DNA of 64,000 nucleotides from Acanthococcus lagerstroemiae. Its lineage: Eukaryota > Arthropoda > Insecta > Hemiptera > Eriococcidae. The notes below the pieces were generated by a model. It saw only the letters and a program-made list of their open reading frames with translations. It searched no databases and was not told the DNA's origin. The translations under genes and the position numbers were made by a program. The stretch is taken from positions 67,010,101 through 67,074,100 of the forward strand of contig CM063106.1 of the NCBI GenBank assembly GCA_031841125.1, given 5' to 3'. Position 1 is the stretch's first letter. The number at the start of each line of letters is the position of its first letter. Positions 1-11,059 of the stretch are shown one piece after another.

Positions 1-741
1 GGCGGTGTAGGCGTTGTTCGTGTCGGTCAGCGAATGCGCTTGATTGCCTCTTCGACTGTTAGTCCAGTAGATTTGTACATTATACCTGGAAAGAATTCCG
101 AAGTTAATGGAACTTTTACAGGTTGTTCGGGGATGCTGTAAGATAACTTCGTCAAGTTTTCCACCTCGAGAACCCTGTGCTAACTTGGGGAGGGTCGAAG
201 AACCTCAAAATCTTTGGACTTTCTTAGGTTTTTTACTTATAACTTCTAAACTAAGTGATTTTCGACCAAAACGTTTATTTTCAAAATTATAGAGCATTAA
301 ATTTTTTACAATTTTATGTGCATAAACTTTTTCCTAAACCTAATATTAACCGAGATACAGCCGATCAAAGTTAGAGGGATTTTCTCAAAATGGCAAAAAT
401 TGGCCAAAAACGAAGGTTTTGGCCCTCTAACTATCAATTACCATCATTTATATGATAATTATGATAATTACTCATCAATTTTGACATACTGGAACACGGG
501 GGGGGGGGTCAGCTGACCAAGTGCCTGTTTTTGTGAAGGGTAGTTATTTCAATGTTATAGTGGCTGGTCATCACCCTACTGTAAATTCCTGTCAGCCCAT
601 AATCTTGAACCTCAATAAACATAGATCAGGCAGTTGAAATCAATGAATAATAACCAAGAATTAATTAAAGACTATAATTGATATAAGAATAATGGTAGTA
701 TGTAGAATAATACAAGTATATACAAATTATTTATAAAAACT
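1..741. other. Non-coding stretch
   Basis: AT-rich, with one run of G (about 499-508). No exon, TIR or RNA gene recognised. Confidence 0.4.
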
Positions 742-917
742 TCATGAGGCCCCCAACAATTTGGAGCGCTTGGGAGCTGCTGCACCATCCTCATCCTCGT
801 CGTCAATGTTGCCGGGCTCCATAGACATGTCTGGTGCAGGCGTAAGTGGGAGATTTTCCTCACTCTCGTCGTCAGTATCAACTTCGTTGGTGTCAGGTTG
901 AGAGCTGTTTTCGCATG
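742..917 (-). CDS. Candidate 3'-terminal exon with acidic tail, unrecognised
   Basis: A minus-strand frame ends at a TGA (742-744). Its tail is rich in Asp and Glu (DTDDESEEN, then NIDDEDEDG) and ends in a basic PKRSKLLGAS. A plausible acceptor precedes it: a T-rich run, then gggcacag, after which the frame continues in phase 2. The codons look like true coding sequence rather than a random frame, and the acidic stretch followed by a basic KR motif suggests a nuclear protein. I cannot name it and see no upstream exon of the same protein. It could be the 3' end of a gene on the opposite strand to PC2, or a retrocopied fragment. The AT-rich sequence at 600-741 would be its 3' UTR, but no clear polyadenylation signal is visible. 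Confidence 0.33.
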
Positions 918-1044
918 CTGTGCCCACGCAGAAAAAAATTAGCTATCGCCATCGTTGAATTCAGTGTTAGTTATTTGTAAAAGTGCTTACATCACTTATC
1001 AATGATATTCTGACGCAGGCCCATTTGGAGCGTTTCCGAGATAG

Positions 1045-1106
1045 GGGGTGCGGTGTTCCGGGGCCAATTTGGCATGCGTGCATCGGCATACGCCCCTCTA
1101 TCATCG
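1045..1106 (+). repeat. Dispersed repeat B, copy 1 (partial)
   Basis: GGGGGTGCGGTGTTCCGGGG followed by CCAATTTGGCATGCGTGCAT and GCATACGCCCC belongs to a family with five copies in the window. Only the right part is present. Confidence 0.7.
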
Positions 1107-1188
1107 ATCACTTATCAACTGTTACTGATTAAAATAATATAAAAGAAATGAGTTATTAGAGCCAATTAGAAAACTTATAAACTAAGTA

Positions 1189-1440
1189 TTATGGAGTGGG
1201 TGGGGAGAGTCTAACAAAAACCTGTAATTTTGGATTTAGGGTCAAACTGATATCAAATTCCAACTCTAGCTCACTAGCCATTTTCTGGAGGTCCTCTCCA
1301 TGCTGTGCAATCAAGGCCACATCATCCGCGAATCGCAAGTTATTCAACCATACTCCATCTACCTTCAGGCCTCTCCCTTCCCAGTTTAATTTATAAACAC
1401 TTACCAGATTCTTCACGTAACGACATAAAATGTGTAACAT
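1189..1440 (-). mobile_element. LINE reverse-transcriptase fragment (FADD motif)
   Basis: The minus-strand frame has LRFADDVALIAQHGEDLQKM, the catalytic palm motif C of a reverse transcriptase, followed by ELEFDISLTLNPKLQVFV. Preceding residues (NWEGRGLKVDGVWLNNL) fit RTE-like LINEs. No adjoining endonuclease or C-terminal region is found in order. Confidence 0.85.
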
Positions 1441-1600
1441 TTTATATACTTTCGTACCCTAACAAAAATTGCCTATAAACTCATTACGCAGGTAGGGTGC
1501 TAAAGTAGACTGTTAAGATTTCGTGTCGGCGGGCATGGGAAATTTCTATCAACAACACGGCTGCAGACTGTAAATGTCAACCACTGAATTCGTGTAGGAG

Positions 1601-1744
1601 CAGCGTTGCCAACCTATTTTTATAATTATCCCACCTTTTTGGTAAAATACGTAGAAAAAAAATCCCTCCTGCGTTGAAAAATCCCTTCAGTGGCGCGCGC
1701 GGCCGCTTCATTGCATTCTGTGATGTTCTTGCACACTTTCATCG
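1601..1744 (+). repeat. Near-identical repeat, partner of 18708-18851
   Basis: The segment from CAGCGTTGCCAACC through TGGCGCGCGCGGCCGCTTCA to TTGCACACTTTCAT reappears in inverse orientation 17 kb away with about one difference. It starts with GTTGCCAAC, as does the element at 9222. Confidence 0.88.
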
Positions 1745-1749
1745 TAGGA

Positions 1750-2165
1750 GGAGCGTTAAAGATCTGCCTCGCTCTCTCCCACTCTTTTCGGTCTAAAGCG
1801 ATTTTCTCTAACCTGTTTATTCTGCAAAAATTTGTCGATTTCGTCCCACTCTCTAGCTCTCGATTTACCTCTATCTCTTTTCTTATGATTCAGAAACCAG
1901 AAGGTAGCTTGGTAGGCCCATCTGGCGGGGGAGGGGGTAGTCTTACGACATGGAGTGCACATCCCCTTTTCAAATTTCTTATGGTTTCAATACAGTTTTT
2001 CATTTTTGGTAATTTTTTCTTGATAAATTTTAGACTCCTACAGTCATTTAGTTTCAAACCCAAAATCGAATGCATCATAGAATTTTGCTTGGTTTCTATT
2101 TTATTTATTAGCTTAGAGGTGATGGCCCAGGTAGGGAAAAGAAAAATGTTTATATCTTTCACAAA
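1750..2165 (-). mobile_element. LINE C-terminal fragment
   Basis: Minus-strand frames contain WAITSKLINKIETKQNSMM, HSILGLKLND and REWDEIDKFLQNKQ-type segments, which are typical of the region after the reverse transcriptase in RTE-like LINEs. It lies upstream of the 1189-1440 RT fragment on that strand, the wrong order for one copy, so these are separate insertions or a rearranged copy. Confidence 0.7.
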
Positions 2166-2479
2166 TTGTAGGCGAAATTTTCGGTAACCTCCGTTTTTTT
2201 CGTTTCTTCTCAGTGTATTCTTTGTTTATTTTGTTTATTGCGGTCAGTTCTTAAGGAGTTTTTACTAGATTTTGGCCTATAACGTCGGGACAAAGGGACA
2301 CTACTACCTTGCAAAATAGAAAATCATTTATTACCCCTCCCTTTCCACTGCCCAAACTTGCCATCTCCAAAATGTTGTCTCCTTCTCACATACGAGAAGC
2401 TCGTCAGGGGTTCAACTTGTTTTATGGGCATATAATTCATTTCCTATTCTTTTCTATGGGGGTGATTCTCCGAAAAATG

Positions 2480-3455
2480 GACAATTCAACGTGGACAAAA
2501 ACAAAAAAAAAATTAGGTTCAATTTTCAAAATTTTTTCATTGAAATCGATACTAGGGGTATTGAGAAACCATATTCCGGTACCGGCCGGGCTTAAATTTG
2601 GTTTTGGGGGGTTGTAAAGAAATTGTTGTCCACGTTGAAAGACAAATTTTTCGCGTTTACATAGTGTGATAAGATGAGGCTGTACGATCACACAGCGGCA
2701 CCGTGGGTTACAATCTCACGGATCACGGTTTTATGAAGTACCAAAAATTCATCTAGGAAAGTAGTCTCTGCACGAAGAAGATTTAAAGGCTGTTTCTACA
2801 GACTGCTTCTACGTGTCGAAACATTCACGTCCTTCAACGTGGATACAAGAAATACACGTGAGTATCCACGTTGAATAATATTTCATGTCCACGTTTAAGG
2901 ACAAAATCGCCATTTTCCTTTTCCCATTGGGTAAATATGCGGAGAATATTTGATACATGTTGCTGAATGTAATATGGCCAACATTAGATATATTATTACG
3001 TGTTTACAAATTCCGAGCTGTAAATTCGATATGGCTGTTGATGTCCACGATGAAGGACACTTTTTTTTATAAGCCAGGATCTCAGCAATAAATGAGTATT
3101 TTAGCATACAAATTATCATTATTTCACAGAAGTTCTTACACAGCCTTCTAGAGGAAGTTATGAGGAAGTTATATGAGCATTTGAGAGAAGTTTATGCTTA
3201 TAGTGGAACCCTACAGAGAGGTTTGAAAATTATCCACGTTGAAGGACATATCTCTTCTTAGACACAACTTTGAGGCATTCTAAAGGTTACTTAACTTGGT
3301 TAGAAAAAGATTGTAAGACCTATACCGTGCTGCCTCAACTTACCTCTTCAACAATGGGAAAGAGTAGTTCCTGAAAATTATGTATTAAACCCTTCCAGCG
3401 AGCAAAAAAAAAAAACGGAACTAGACCAGGTTGACACCCACGTTGATGGACATTT
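2480..3455. repeat. Roughly 200-bp periodic motif CCACGTTGAAGGACA
   Basis: Forms of TCCACGTTGAAGGACA occur near 2485 (inverse), 2628, 2830 (inverse), 2866, 2888, 3040, 3233 and 3437. Spacing between clusters is about 180-206 bp. The intervening sequence has diverged almost beyond recognition. It may be an old satellite-like array or an element with repeated binding sites. Confidence 0.5.
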
Positions 3456-4119
3456 TAGGTGCATTTTCGATTTTCTAAGGATGTTCTGCTGAACTATGGA
3501 GAGCTTTTACCACTGTCTCCATCAGAAGAGTTCATTTCCTCAGTTTTGACATATTGCGCATAGCATTCTGATAATAAGTGGCAGAGTTACAGCCCGCTTA
3601 CATGAATTGTCCATTTTTCGGAGAATTACCCATGGATTTGCCATTCTCCCGTTCAAAAATATGTCAGCATCTCATAGATTTTAATCATTTTCGGGCTGGA
3701 TGGGCAGGTAGTTATCGGCGACATGTCTGTTACTTATTTAAAAATAAGGATTATTCTTGAAATTTTCCAGTTTTAAGGTACATATTTTCTTTTCCCTCAA
3801 AATTATACGTTGTACATTTCTGTTAGGATTTTGAAAAGTCTATCTTTCCCAAATTTTATATGTTCATTTGTAATTTTGTCGTGCCCAGCTGCCTTGCCTC
3901 TCCCTTCAGTGATTCCACTAACTTCTTAATTTCTTTTGATTCACCATAAACCAATTAAAATGAATTTTGTTGAATGTTTTTTAACAGTGAATCAATCGCC
4001 GATTATGAATTTTTTTTTTACCCAATTAAGTAGGGGAAGGTTAGGAGGATTGAGACGCTTTTTTCTTTTATGTTCCCACAGGATCCCCTAATTTAGGTAG
4101 AACATCAAATTTGCGTAAT

Positions 4120-4480
4120 TCTTAGACGACATTATCTCAATATTTGATCCCAATATCTGAGACAATGAGGGAGCTGGAGGAAATGCTTGATTAGCTAAAC
4201 AAAGGTAAAAACGTAGGCTTGGCTATCAACTTGGGACAATCCAAAATTCTCACGAACTCGGAAAACCTAGATACAAGCTTTCTAGAAAATAAAAAACTAG
4301 TGATAGTATCAGAAACTACCTATCTGAACCAACTGATCTCCCTCAAAAACAAAAATGAAAAAGAAATTTCACATAGAATCACGCTTGCCTGGAAGAAATA
4401 CTAGTCACTGAAACACATATTCGAAGGAAACTTTCATACAGACAAAAATCGGAAATTTTTAATACGAGTGCTTCAACTCA
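4120..4480 (+). mobile_element. LINE RT/C-terminal fragment
   Basis: DDIISIFDPNI is followed by a shifted frame with LAINLGQSKILTNSENL, TYLNQLISLKNKNEKEISHR and LAWKKY. This is the stretch from the catalytic DD to the segment before VLPVLTYG in RTE-like LINEs. It ends at a MITE-family fragment near 4440-4480. Confidence 0.78.
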
Positions 4481-4690
4481 AAATTCCCAGGTATCAAAAT
4501 TTTTTGTGTTGACTGAAAAACAAAAACCTTTTGCCTTGTTGGATTTTCCCAACTTTTCATCCATCTAATAAAATTTTCCAATTCCGGTGTTAAGGCATGG
4601 GGGCAAGCTGCTCCCCGTGCCCCTCTCTTTTTTGTCCCTGTAAAAACATAAAAGTACAACTGTCCAGTTTTCATAACTTATTGATGACGA
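4440..4690. repeat. Fragment of the 36.8-kb MITE family
   Basis: Diverged units with CTCAAAATTCCCAGGTATC and CCTTGTTGGATTTTCCCAAC occur here, followed by a G-rich/C-rich stretch. It abuts a LINE fragment on its left. No TIRs or TSD are visible. Confidence 0.5.
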
Positions 4691-5479
4691 TATGATTATC
4701 AGTTTTACGACCGGTTTGATGTAGCTTTCCATTTCTCCTTATCTTATTTCGTAATAACTAGAGACCGGATTCCTCGGCATTGGGCCCTTTTTTCCTGGAG
4801 GGCGAAATCAATGAAGGTCAAAATGAAGTTCGAATCATGAGAAATGGGATGCAGGGGGAAATGCTATTTTAACAAAAAATGCCGAAAACGAGAAAAATGC
4901 TGAAACGACAAAAAAATCGTTGTTCTCGAATACAATTTAGGAATGAAGTAATGTACTACAGCTCGAATATGACGCTAACGATTATCGAATTATCAAATAT
5001 AGCCGTTATGTATTGTTTCCACATATCAGAGTAAGTCTCGTCGAGGGGTGCACAGTATCATTTACACCCCTCCCCTCGCAAATAATAGAAATAAAAACTA
5101 AGTATTCAGCAAGTTAATAAAAAGGAGCCTCAAAGAAATTAAGAGATTCCTGTGACATTACAAGATTTTTTTCTTTCTTTCACTTTCTGAAAGACAAGAA
5201 AACATTTTTCTTGTTTGTCGATTTTAATTTCAACTTTGTGTACCTCCCCCCCCCACCCCCAAAAACAATATTCTGACGCCGTTGTTTTTTTTATTTATTT
5301 TTATTTCTAACAACATTTACACTCGTAATTAGAATTAAAACATTCGAAGAAAGTAAGAGTCAAGCCTGATTTGTGAATTCTCTAATTATCGAATGCGTAA
5401 AAATTGATTTTCTCCACTTTTTTTTCAATGCCGAATAATGCCGAATTTTCCGGTTTTGGTTCCGAAATTCACACATTTT

Positions 5480-5690
5480 AATGCCGAAAAATCCGGTGGA
5501 TATCCTTGATTATCTGCTGAACATACTGGAATCTTTGCCGACCTACCCAATTCTTTCCTTCCACTCTTCCTTCTAGCAGCAGTGATATTACTCCTGGGTG
5601 CCTCAAATTATGCCCTATTAGTTTATCTGTACTTGTCGTCAGACAATTCCAAATATCCATTTTACAACCTATTATTGAAATGGTAAATTT
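5480..5690 (-). mobile_element. LINE C-terminal fragment
   Basis: The minus-strand frame reads KLIGHNLRHPGVISLLLEGR followed by GRQRFQYVQQIIKDI, a typical LINE C-terminal GH.LRH segment. It runs out of MITE-family sequence at about 5690. Confidence 0.72.
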
Positions 5691-5725
5691 TCCCAACTGC
5701 TGGGTGAAAAATTCCTACGGGGGTT
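5655..5725. repeat. End fragment of the 36.8-kb MITE family
   Basis: AAATGGTAAATTTTCCCAAC followed by TGCTGGGTGAAAAATTCCTA matches the right terminal segment of the family. It abuts a minus-strand LINE 3' fragment (5480-5690). Confidence 0.5.
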
Positions 5726-5759
5726 GCCTCTTCTTTCATAGGTACGTTCTTTGCAGGTG

Positions 5760-6899
5760 AGTGAATTCATTTGTTTCGTTCGTGCCTCCCACTCTCTTTT
5801 AAGATATCCACAAAGAGGAGCACGTAATATGGACGCGACTGTACCTAGGGGATGGGGAAACCTTAATTTTTCTCACTAAAAATCCGATTTTGTCAGCTGA
5901 ACGTTTCCAACGTCAGAAAGCAGGGAAAAGGAAAAAGGTCAGTACCTTTGAAAACTTGTTGAGAGTCGATTTTAATTTGGCAACTTATGAAGACGTTCGA
6001 AGGCGTCTCCCAATCGGCGACAGCTCCCCAATTAATAATTTTGGAAATTTCAGAACCAAATGGGACTTCATTGTTTGCTTCTTTAAATGATGACGTACTA
6101 TACAGTATCCAAGCGTAAACATTTCCTAATTTTCTATACGAGTAAATAACTACGCGTTCTCGAAAAACTCGACTTTTCGCCCGGGTCAAGGTTGGCGTAT
6201 TTACATAGCGGTTCTTCACTTCGCTCTTTTCGCTGACTCCCCATTCAAGTGCTTTTCGATTCCATAGTCTCGATGTACATAATTTAAAGCGTAATTACGT
6301 TAATTATCGGGCGTTTGTTATCGTCAGTGATGATTACACGCACGGCTTTCGTCGCGTCTGCATTCAGCCGAGCGAGAAAAAAAGTCATTTCGGTTCCTTT
6401 TTGAAAGTCACGAACTAACGAGACGTCGCGTTGGTGATTCGGGAACACAGGGGGCAGAGGACAGAGCATAGAGCATCCGGTACGACGCTGAAAATGCTCG
6501 AGATGTTCCGCTCGAAATTTTCCCGTCGGCGAACCGATGACGACGTCTTTTTCTTGCCGCTCGAAGTCGCCCTGGCGTAATTACAGCAATTTATTCTCAC
6601 CGACCGAAAACAAAAGCTCGCAGGGTCGAGTCGCATAATTATAGCGAGCTTTTCAATTGGGCTTGATTTTTGTCGTTTACGACGATCGTTTGTGTTTCTC
6701 CTTGGCTCGGCGTCGTATCCTCCCGCCTCTGCGGCCTGGAATAGAACTTCAACAAGTCTTCATGAATCCTAATGAGCTCGACAAGTCTTAACGTAGTTCT
6801 ACGCGTCCCTCAGTGGTATAGGATTCAACAGGGTAGCAGGATGATATTTGGTGGATTCCTTTCTTCCTGTTTTAAAAGGCACCTACCGGCCCTCTAGGC
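5760..6899. other. Non-repetitive island, candidate regulatory DNA
   Basis: From about 6280 to 6660 the sequence is rich in CGA/TCG words and TAATTA-type sites (GTAATTACGTTAATTATCGG) and shows no similarity to the repeats elsewhere in the window. Short frames lack recognisable domains. It may be an intronic enhancer; this is inference from composition only. Confidence 0.3.
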
Positions 6900-7010
6900 C
6901 ATCACTTTGGAGCGTATGGCGATGCACGAATGCCGAATTAGCTCCCTAGATACCGCACTCCTGGCCCCGGAATCTACCCTTTTCGAATATCGCATCGTGA
7001 CCAGAGGGAC
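6900..7010 (-). repeat. Dispersed repeat B, copy 2
   Basis: The reverse complement carries ATGCGATATTCGAAAAGGGT, CCGGGGCCAGGAGTGCGGT and GCATCGCCATACGCTCC. It is the same family as the copies at 17.9, 43.4 and 54.4 kb. Confidence 0.75.
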
Positions 7011-8290
7011 ATCGGTAACCAGCTCCCTCAATAAATATAAACTAATGTTAGTATTTTTCGCAGCCCTTGATCTGCTGGAGCAGGACCCCTGGCTGCCATG
7101 TGCAAACGACAAGGTCACTCGGTTCCAATCTGTTGATTTGTTTCTGAAACTCGATACATTCACGATGATTTCGCGTACATGCAACCCAGCTATGGGGAGA
7201 AAGTTTTTCTGTGGCAACCAAATAGGGTCACAAGGAGACGAGAGATTTACGTTCCATTAAGTACGCCTTCTCGAGAGAGTTGAAAGATGTGTTCGTGCAC
7301 TGGTCACAAGCGAGCGCAGCAGTTTTCATTTTATGCTGGGTATCCTGCCGCACACCAGCGCCGGCCGCGACAGCAGTCGCACATAACGTCGAAAGAAAGA
7401 CGACTATGTGCGGAAGTGGTCAGAAAAATAAACAAAATAAGCTCGAAGGTAAATACGAAGCGAAAAACGGAAATCGATTGGGGTCGGTTTTCGGCGATTC
7501 GGATGCCTTCTGTGCTGCAAGAGCAGCAGACGGTACCGGCGCGAAGGTTTGAAAAAAGAAATTATGCGTCGCATCCGCTACGATAGAATTAATTTGGGAA
7601 TTCGAGTCCTCGAGGGTCGGTTTCGAATTGACCACATTCAGCTGGGGCAGCGTTTCTGATCGAGTACGCGGATAGATCGTGCATAGGAAACTGGCCCCTT
7701 CGGCGAGAAGAAGCATTCGGTTTTCATCGTTTACTATAATCTCATTACGCTTTTCAATTTTCCGTTATAAATGGTTTTCTAGTGCCCATTCGAAGACGCG
7801 TATCTGCGTGCAGCAGAGGTCCTGGGAAATTCTTTCGACCGAGCGTGCCGCCGCGCCGGCAATTAATCAAATTCTACCGAGTGTGGCACTCTGCGGCCGA
7901 AAATGTGGAAGGCGTCGTTGTATTATCGAGCTCTCCGCTTTTCCGTGTTACGATGACAGTTTCAGAGTGAAAATACTGAAGAAAAAATTGTACGTACAAC
8001 TCGAACCGACGAAGCCACTCGGTGTGAAAAGCAGCGGCAGCTCTTTTTGGCCGTTTGAATGCGAAAATCCACGTCAAGTGCATGAGAACACATTTATAGC
8101 GTGAGAATTTGCCATTTATATCCACGGCGTTTCACGAATTGGCCCCGCCACCTCTTCTTTTAAACGCCAAGCCGAAAATGTAACTTCAATTGAGGTCTAG
8201 TTTCTTTTCAAGTACACAAAAAACTTCTCTCCGCCAAAAGGGCGGCTCGAACGTACCATCGTTTTTAGAATCTCGAATAAAAAGGTGCTG
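7010..8290. other. Non-repetitive, moderately GC-rich stretch without a supported gene
   Basis: Frames of up to 141 codons are open on both strands in the same place (7679-8104 plus; 7420-7716 and 7874-8125 minus). They show no family motif, so I do not call a gene. Confidence 0.3.
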
Positions 8291-8294
8291 AATA

Positions 8295-8520
8295 AAATAT
8301 CAAAGTAGGAGTTTTTCTGGGTCGCTGATTTTTAATATCGTATCAGATTTTCGATCTGGTCTGAATTTGGATCAGATAATCCAAATTGTGGACCCAAACA
8401 GGGTCAGAATTAAATTGGCTTGAGGAACTGAACCAAGTTTCGAAGTAGAGTTTTGTGGGGCGCTGATTCCGAACATCGCATCAGGGTTGTGATGCGATCC
8501 CGATTTCCAAAAGTTCAGAT
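8295..8520. repeat. Degenerate tandem pair, about 139-bp period
   Basis: CAAAGTAGGAGTTTTTCTGG / GTCGCTGATTTTTAATATCG and CGAAGTAGAGTTTTGTGGGG / CGCTGATTCCGAACATCGCA are diverged direct copies. Confidence 0.5.
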
Positions 8521-9221
8521 CTCCGAGCCAAGAATGATCAAAATTAATTTTGTTTAAATATTAAGTAAATTGTTAATTTTCTTCCTTTTTGAGAGGGAGG
8601 GGATTGCTCTGTCGAAAAATACGTACTACACGGTTGTAGTTTTAGACTTCGACCATATAGTCGAAATTCAATTAACATTATTTGCGATAATAAAGGTCTT
8701 TGAAAACCTATCGGTTTTTACCTACTCGCTTGAGCGGCGTATCTTCAGCCGGCTCCTCCTAGAATCTAGATTCAGAATGATGGTCTTAATGGCATCAAGA
8801 TTTTTCCGATCCATCTCAACCGTCACTTCTGAGTCAGGTTCTACACCTCGAGTTGGAGAAATGGTCCTTGTCAAAAGCTTGGACTAATTAACATGCTCAT
8901 TTCAAATATTGGATGAGATTTTTGAGCTGGCCCCGATTTGAACTACAACTTCAACATTTTCCGAGCAGTTGAAAAATTAACCAACATCGCAAGTGTAATT
9001 TTTGGAGCCTAAATTAAAACTAAATAAAAAATCTAACGCTATATTTGAATCTACATTTATTTGTCCGATAAAATACTCTGTGGCCCTCATATTTAAATTG
9101 ATTACAGGAACTACACGGAGACCCCAGAATTTCACCAAAGAAAAATAAACATTTCTTGACGTTTAGACCGATGACACTACAATGTAAGTGAAGGTGCAGA
9201 CCGAAACTTGTAATATCCAAA

Positions 9222-9760
9222 GTTGCCAACCTTTTTTTCAATATAATCCCTCCATTTTAGAAAATTATCATGAAAAAAATCCCTCCACGGCACAAACATC
9301 ACTCCGGTGGTGCGCGCGACCGCTATAATATACTGTTACATGATCAGTGCCACTTCATTCCTAAATCAGTCACGAATCATGATTTTTTTTATGTTATTTT
9401 GGTGTAAATTATTTTGCTAAGCCCATCAACTCAGTGTTATGAAATAAAATGCTTTGCCTTCAAAACAGAAACCAAAAGTTCCAAGTACAAGAGAAATGGA
9501 TTTAATTTGAAAACTTTAATTACGAATGGAATATCTCAAGACTTAAGAAAAGATAAGCTTTGCCAACACTTCTACAAGTCATTGATGTAAAAATTGGAAA
9601 AATGAAAACTGGATGTGATTTAAAATTTTTTATTAAGTACTTTTGTTGAATTTTTGAGCAAATTTGACTAATATATCCCTCCAAAAAACCTCTCCCAAAA
9701 TCCCTCCTGCCTTTCCAATTATTACTCTCCAAGGAGGGATTTATCCCTCCAGTTGGCAAC
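9222..9760. mobile_element. Possible element with short GTTGCCAAC / GTTGGCAAC termini
   Basis: The left end GTTGCCAACC with ATCCCTCC words just inside mirrors the right end GGAGGGAT...AGTTGGCAAC. The inside is AT-rich and non-coding. A GGTGCGCGCGACCGCT segment near 9307 resembles the TGGCGCGCGCGGCCGCT of the 1.6-kb repeat, so it is probably an older, longer relative. Confidence 0.55.
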
Positions 9761-9769
9761 CCTGGGAAA

Positions 9770-11059
9770 GACAAGACCTTTAGACTGGGGAAGACGAATA
9801 ACGGACCAGTGGCGCTAACTCAGAGACACAAGGATTTGAGATTGTTGGCTTTTGATTGACTGATGATCAGACAATAAGGTTGTTGACATACAGACATTAG
9901 ATTTCTCCGCTTACCGCGATTCCAAAAACAATAAGTTAGATATGCAGGAAATGAATTTGCGACCTGGAATCATGAAATGTACCTCTGGTGTCAAAAAATC
10001 ATTTTCCACTTTCTCAACAATTCTTATAGAAAAAACTCACGCTCTTTCGAATGAAACAAATTGCAACTCCCTATCTTCATTAGATTTTCCACAAATTGCA
10101 TTTAAAAATTACGTCAAAAGTGTATAAGAATCATTTACATGGCTTTGTGTGAAACGGGCCTACGAGAATGACAGAGAACAAGAATTCGAAGCGCGGTTGT
10201 CAGCAACGCGTAAACGCACCACCATTATCTCATCTTTACATTCGTTCATTTCGAAAACCTGTTTTCGCACAAGAGGCATATTTCATGATTCCAAGTCACA
10301 TAAATTTTTACATATTTCGTGTATTTTTCGCGTGTTTTTTTTAACCATATTTTTACATATTTTGCTAAATTTACAAAAATTGTCCATAATACGGCAATTT
10401 TGCGTTTCATCCTTATTAAAAAATAATTTAAAAAATCAAGTCATGTTACAAGGAAGGCTGAGCGTTATTTTTCGAGATGATGGTCTCTTTTTCTCATTCT
10501 TAATATTTCAGTTTTATTTTCAGTTTTCGCAGGCGTTTCAGTTTAAAATAAAATTTGAACAATTATGAACGGAGCAAAGGGGGGGGGGGATTTCAAAAAA
10601 CTATACAATGATACCCATATTGATTGCACATATTTTGACATATTTCTAGAAAAAACGCGTATTTGGGCCATATTTGGGGCAAAAAAGTCGCATATTTTAT
10701 GCGTATATTTGGGTCTTTTCCCCTGCATATTATGCCGCATTCTAGTTATAAATAAACTGGTCGAGATAATACAGTAAAAAATATCAAAGTACACGATGCA
10801 AGGTGTGGATATGGTGATGAGCTTTTCCAAATGCCGAAAGCTGGAGCAACCCCGTAGTAAATTTTGTAAGCTTCCCTCCAAACTTGAAAAAAAAAACCAC
10901 AATAATTTACAAGAAAAATAGAAGAATTAAAGCGTTTGGTGGCATTCACGAAACCTAAAATTACCTTTCTATATGATTTTTGATTGAGTTCCTTCCTTCC
11001 TACAATCACCTGATACTTACAAGAGGCACAACAGCGATCAATATGGAGCATGTACATTA
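9770..11059. other. Non-coding stretch with repeated ACATATTT words
   Basis: Between 10275 and 10740 the word CATATTT or its near forms occurs about ten times. No gene or element boundaries are seen. Confidence 0.4.

Noticed and set aside
1690..2187. 165-codon plus-strand open frame
   Set aside because: It is antisense to a clear minus-strand LINE C-terminal fragment and is the longest frame only by chance.
7679..8104. 141-codon plus-strand open frame
   Set aside because: Both strands are open in the same place, no domain motif is visible, and the codons look random.
10149..10568. 139-codon plus-strand frame
   Set aside because: Phe/Ile/Leu-rich translation of AT-rich DNA with no motif.
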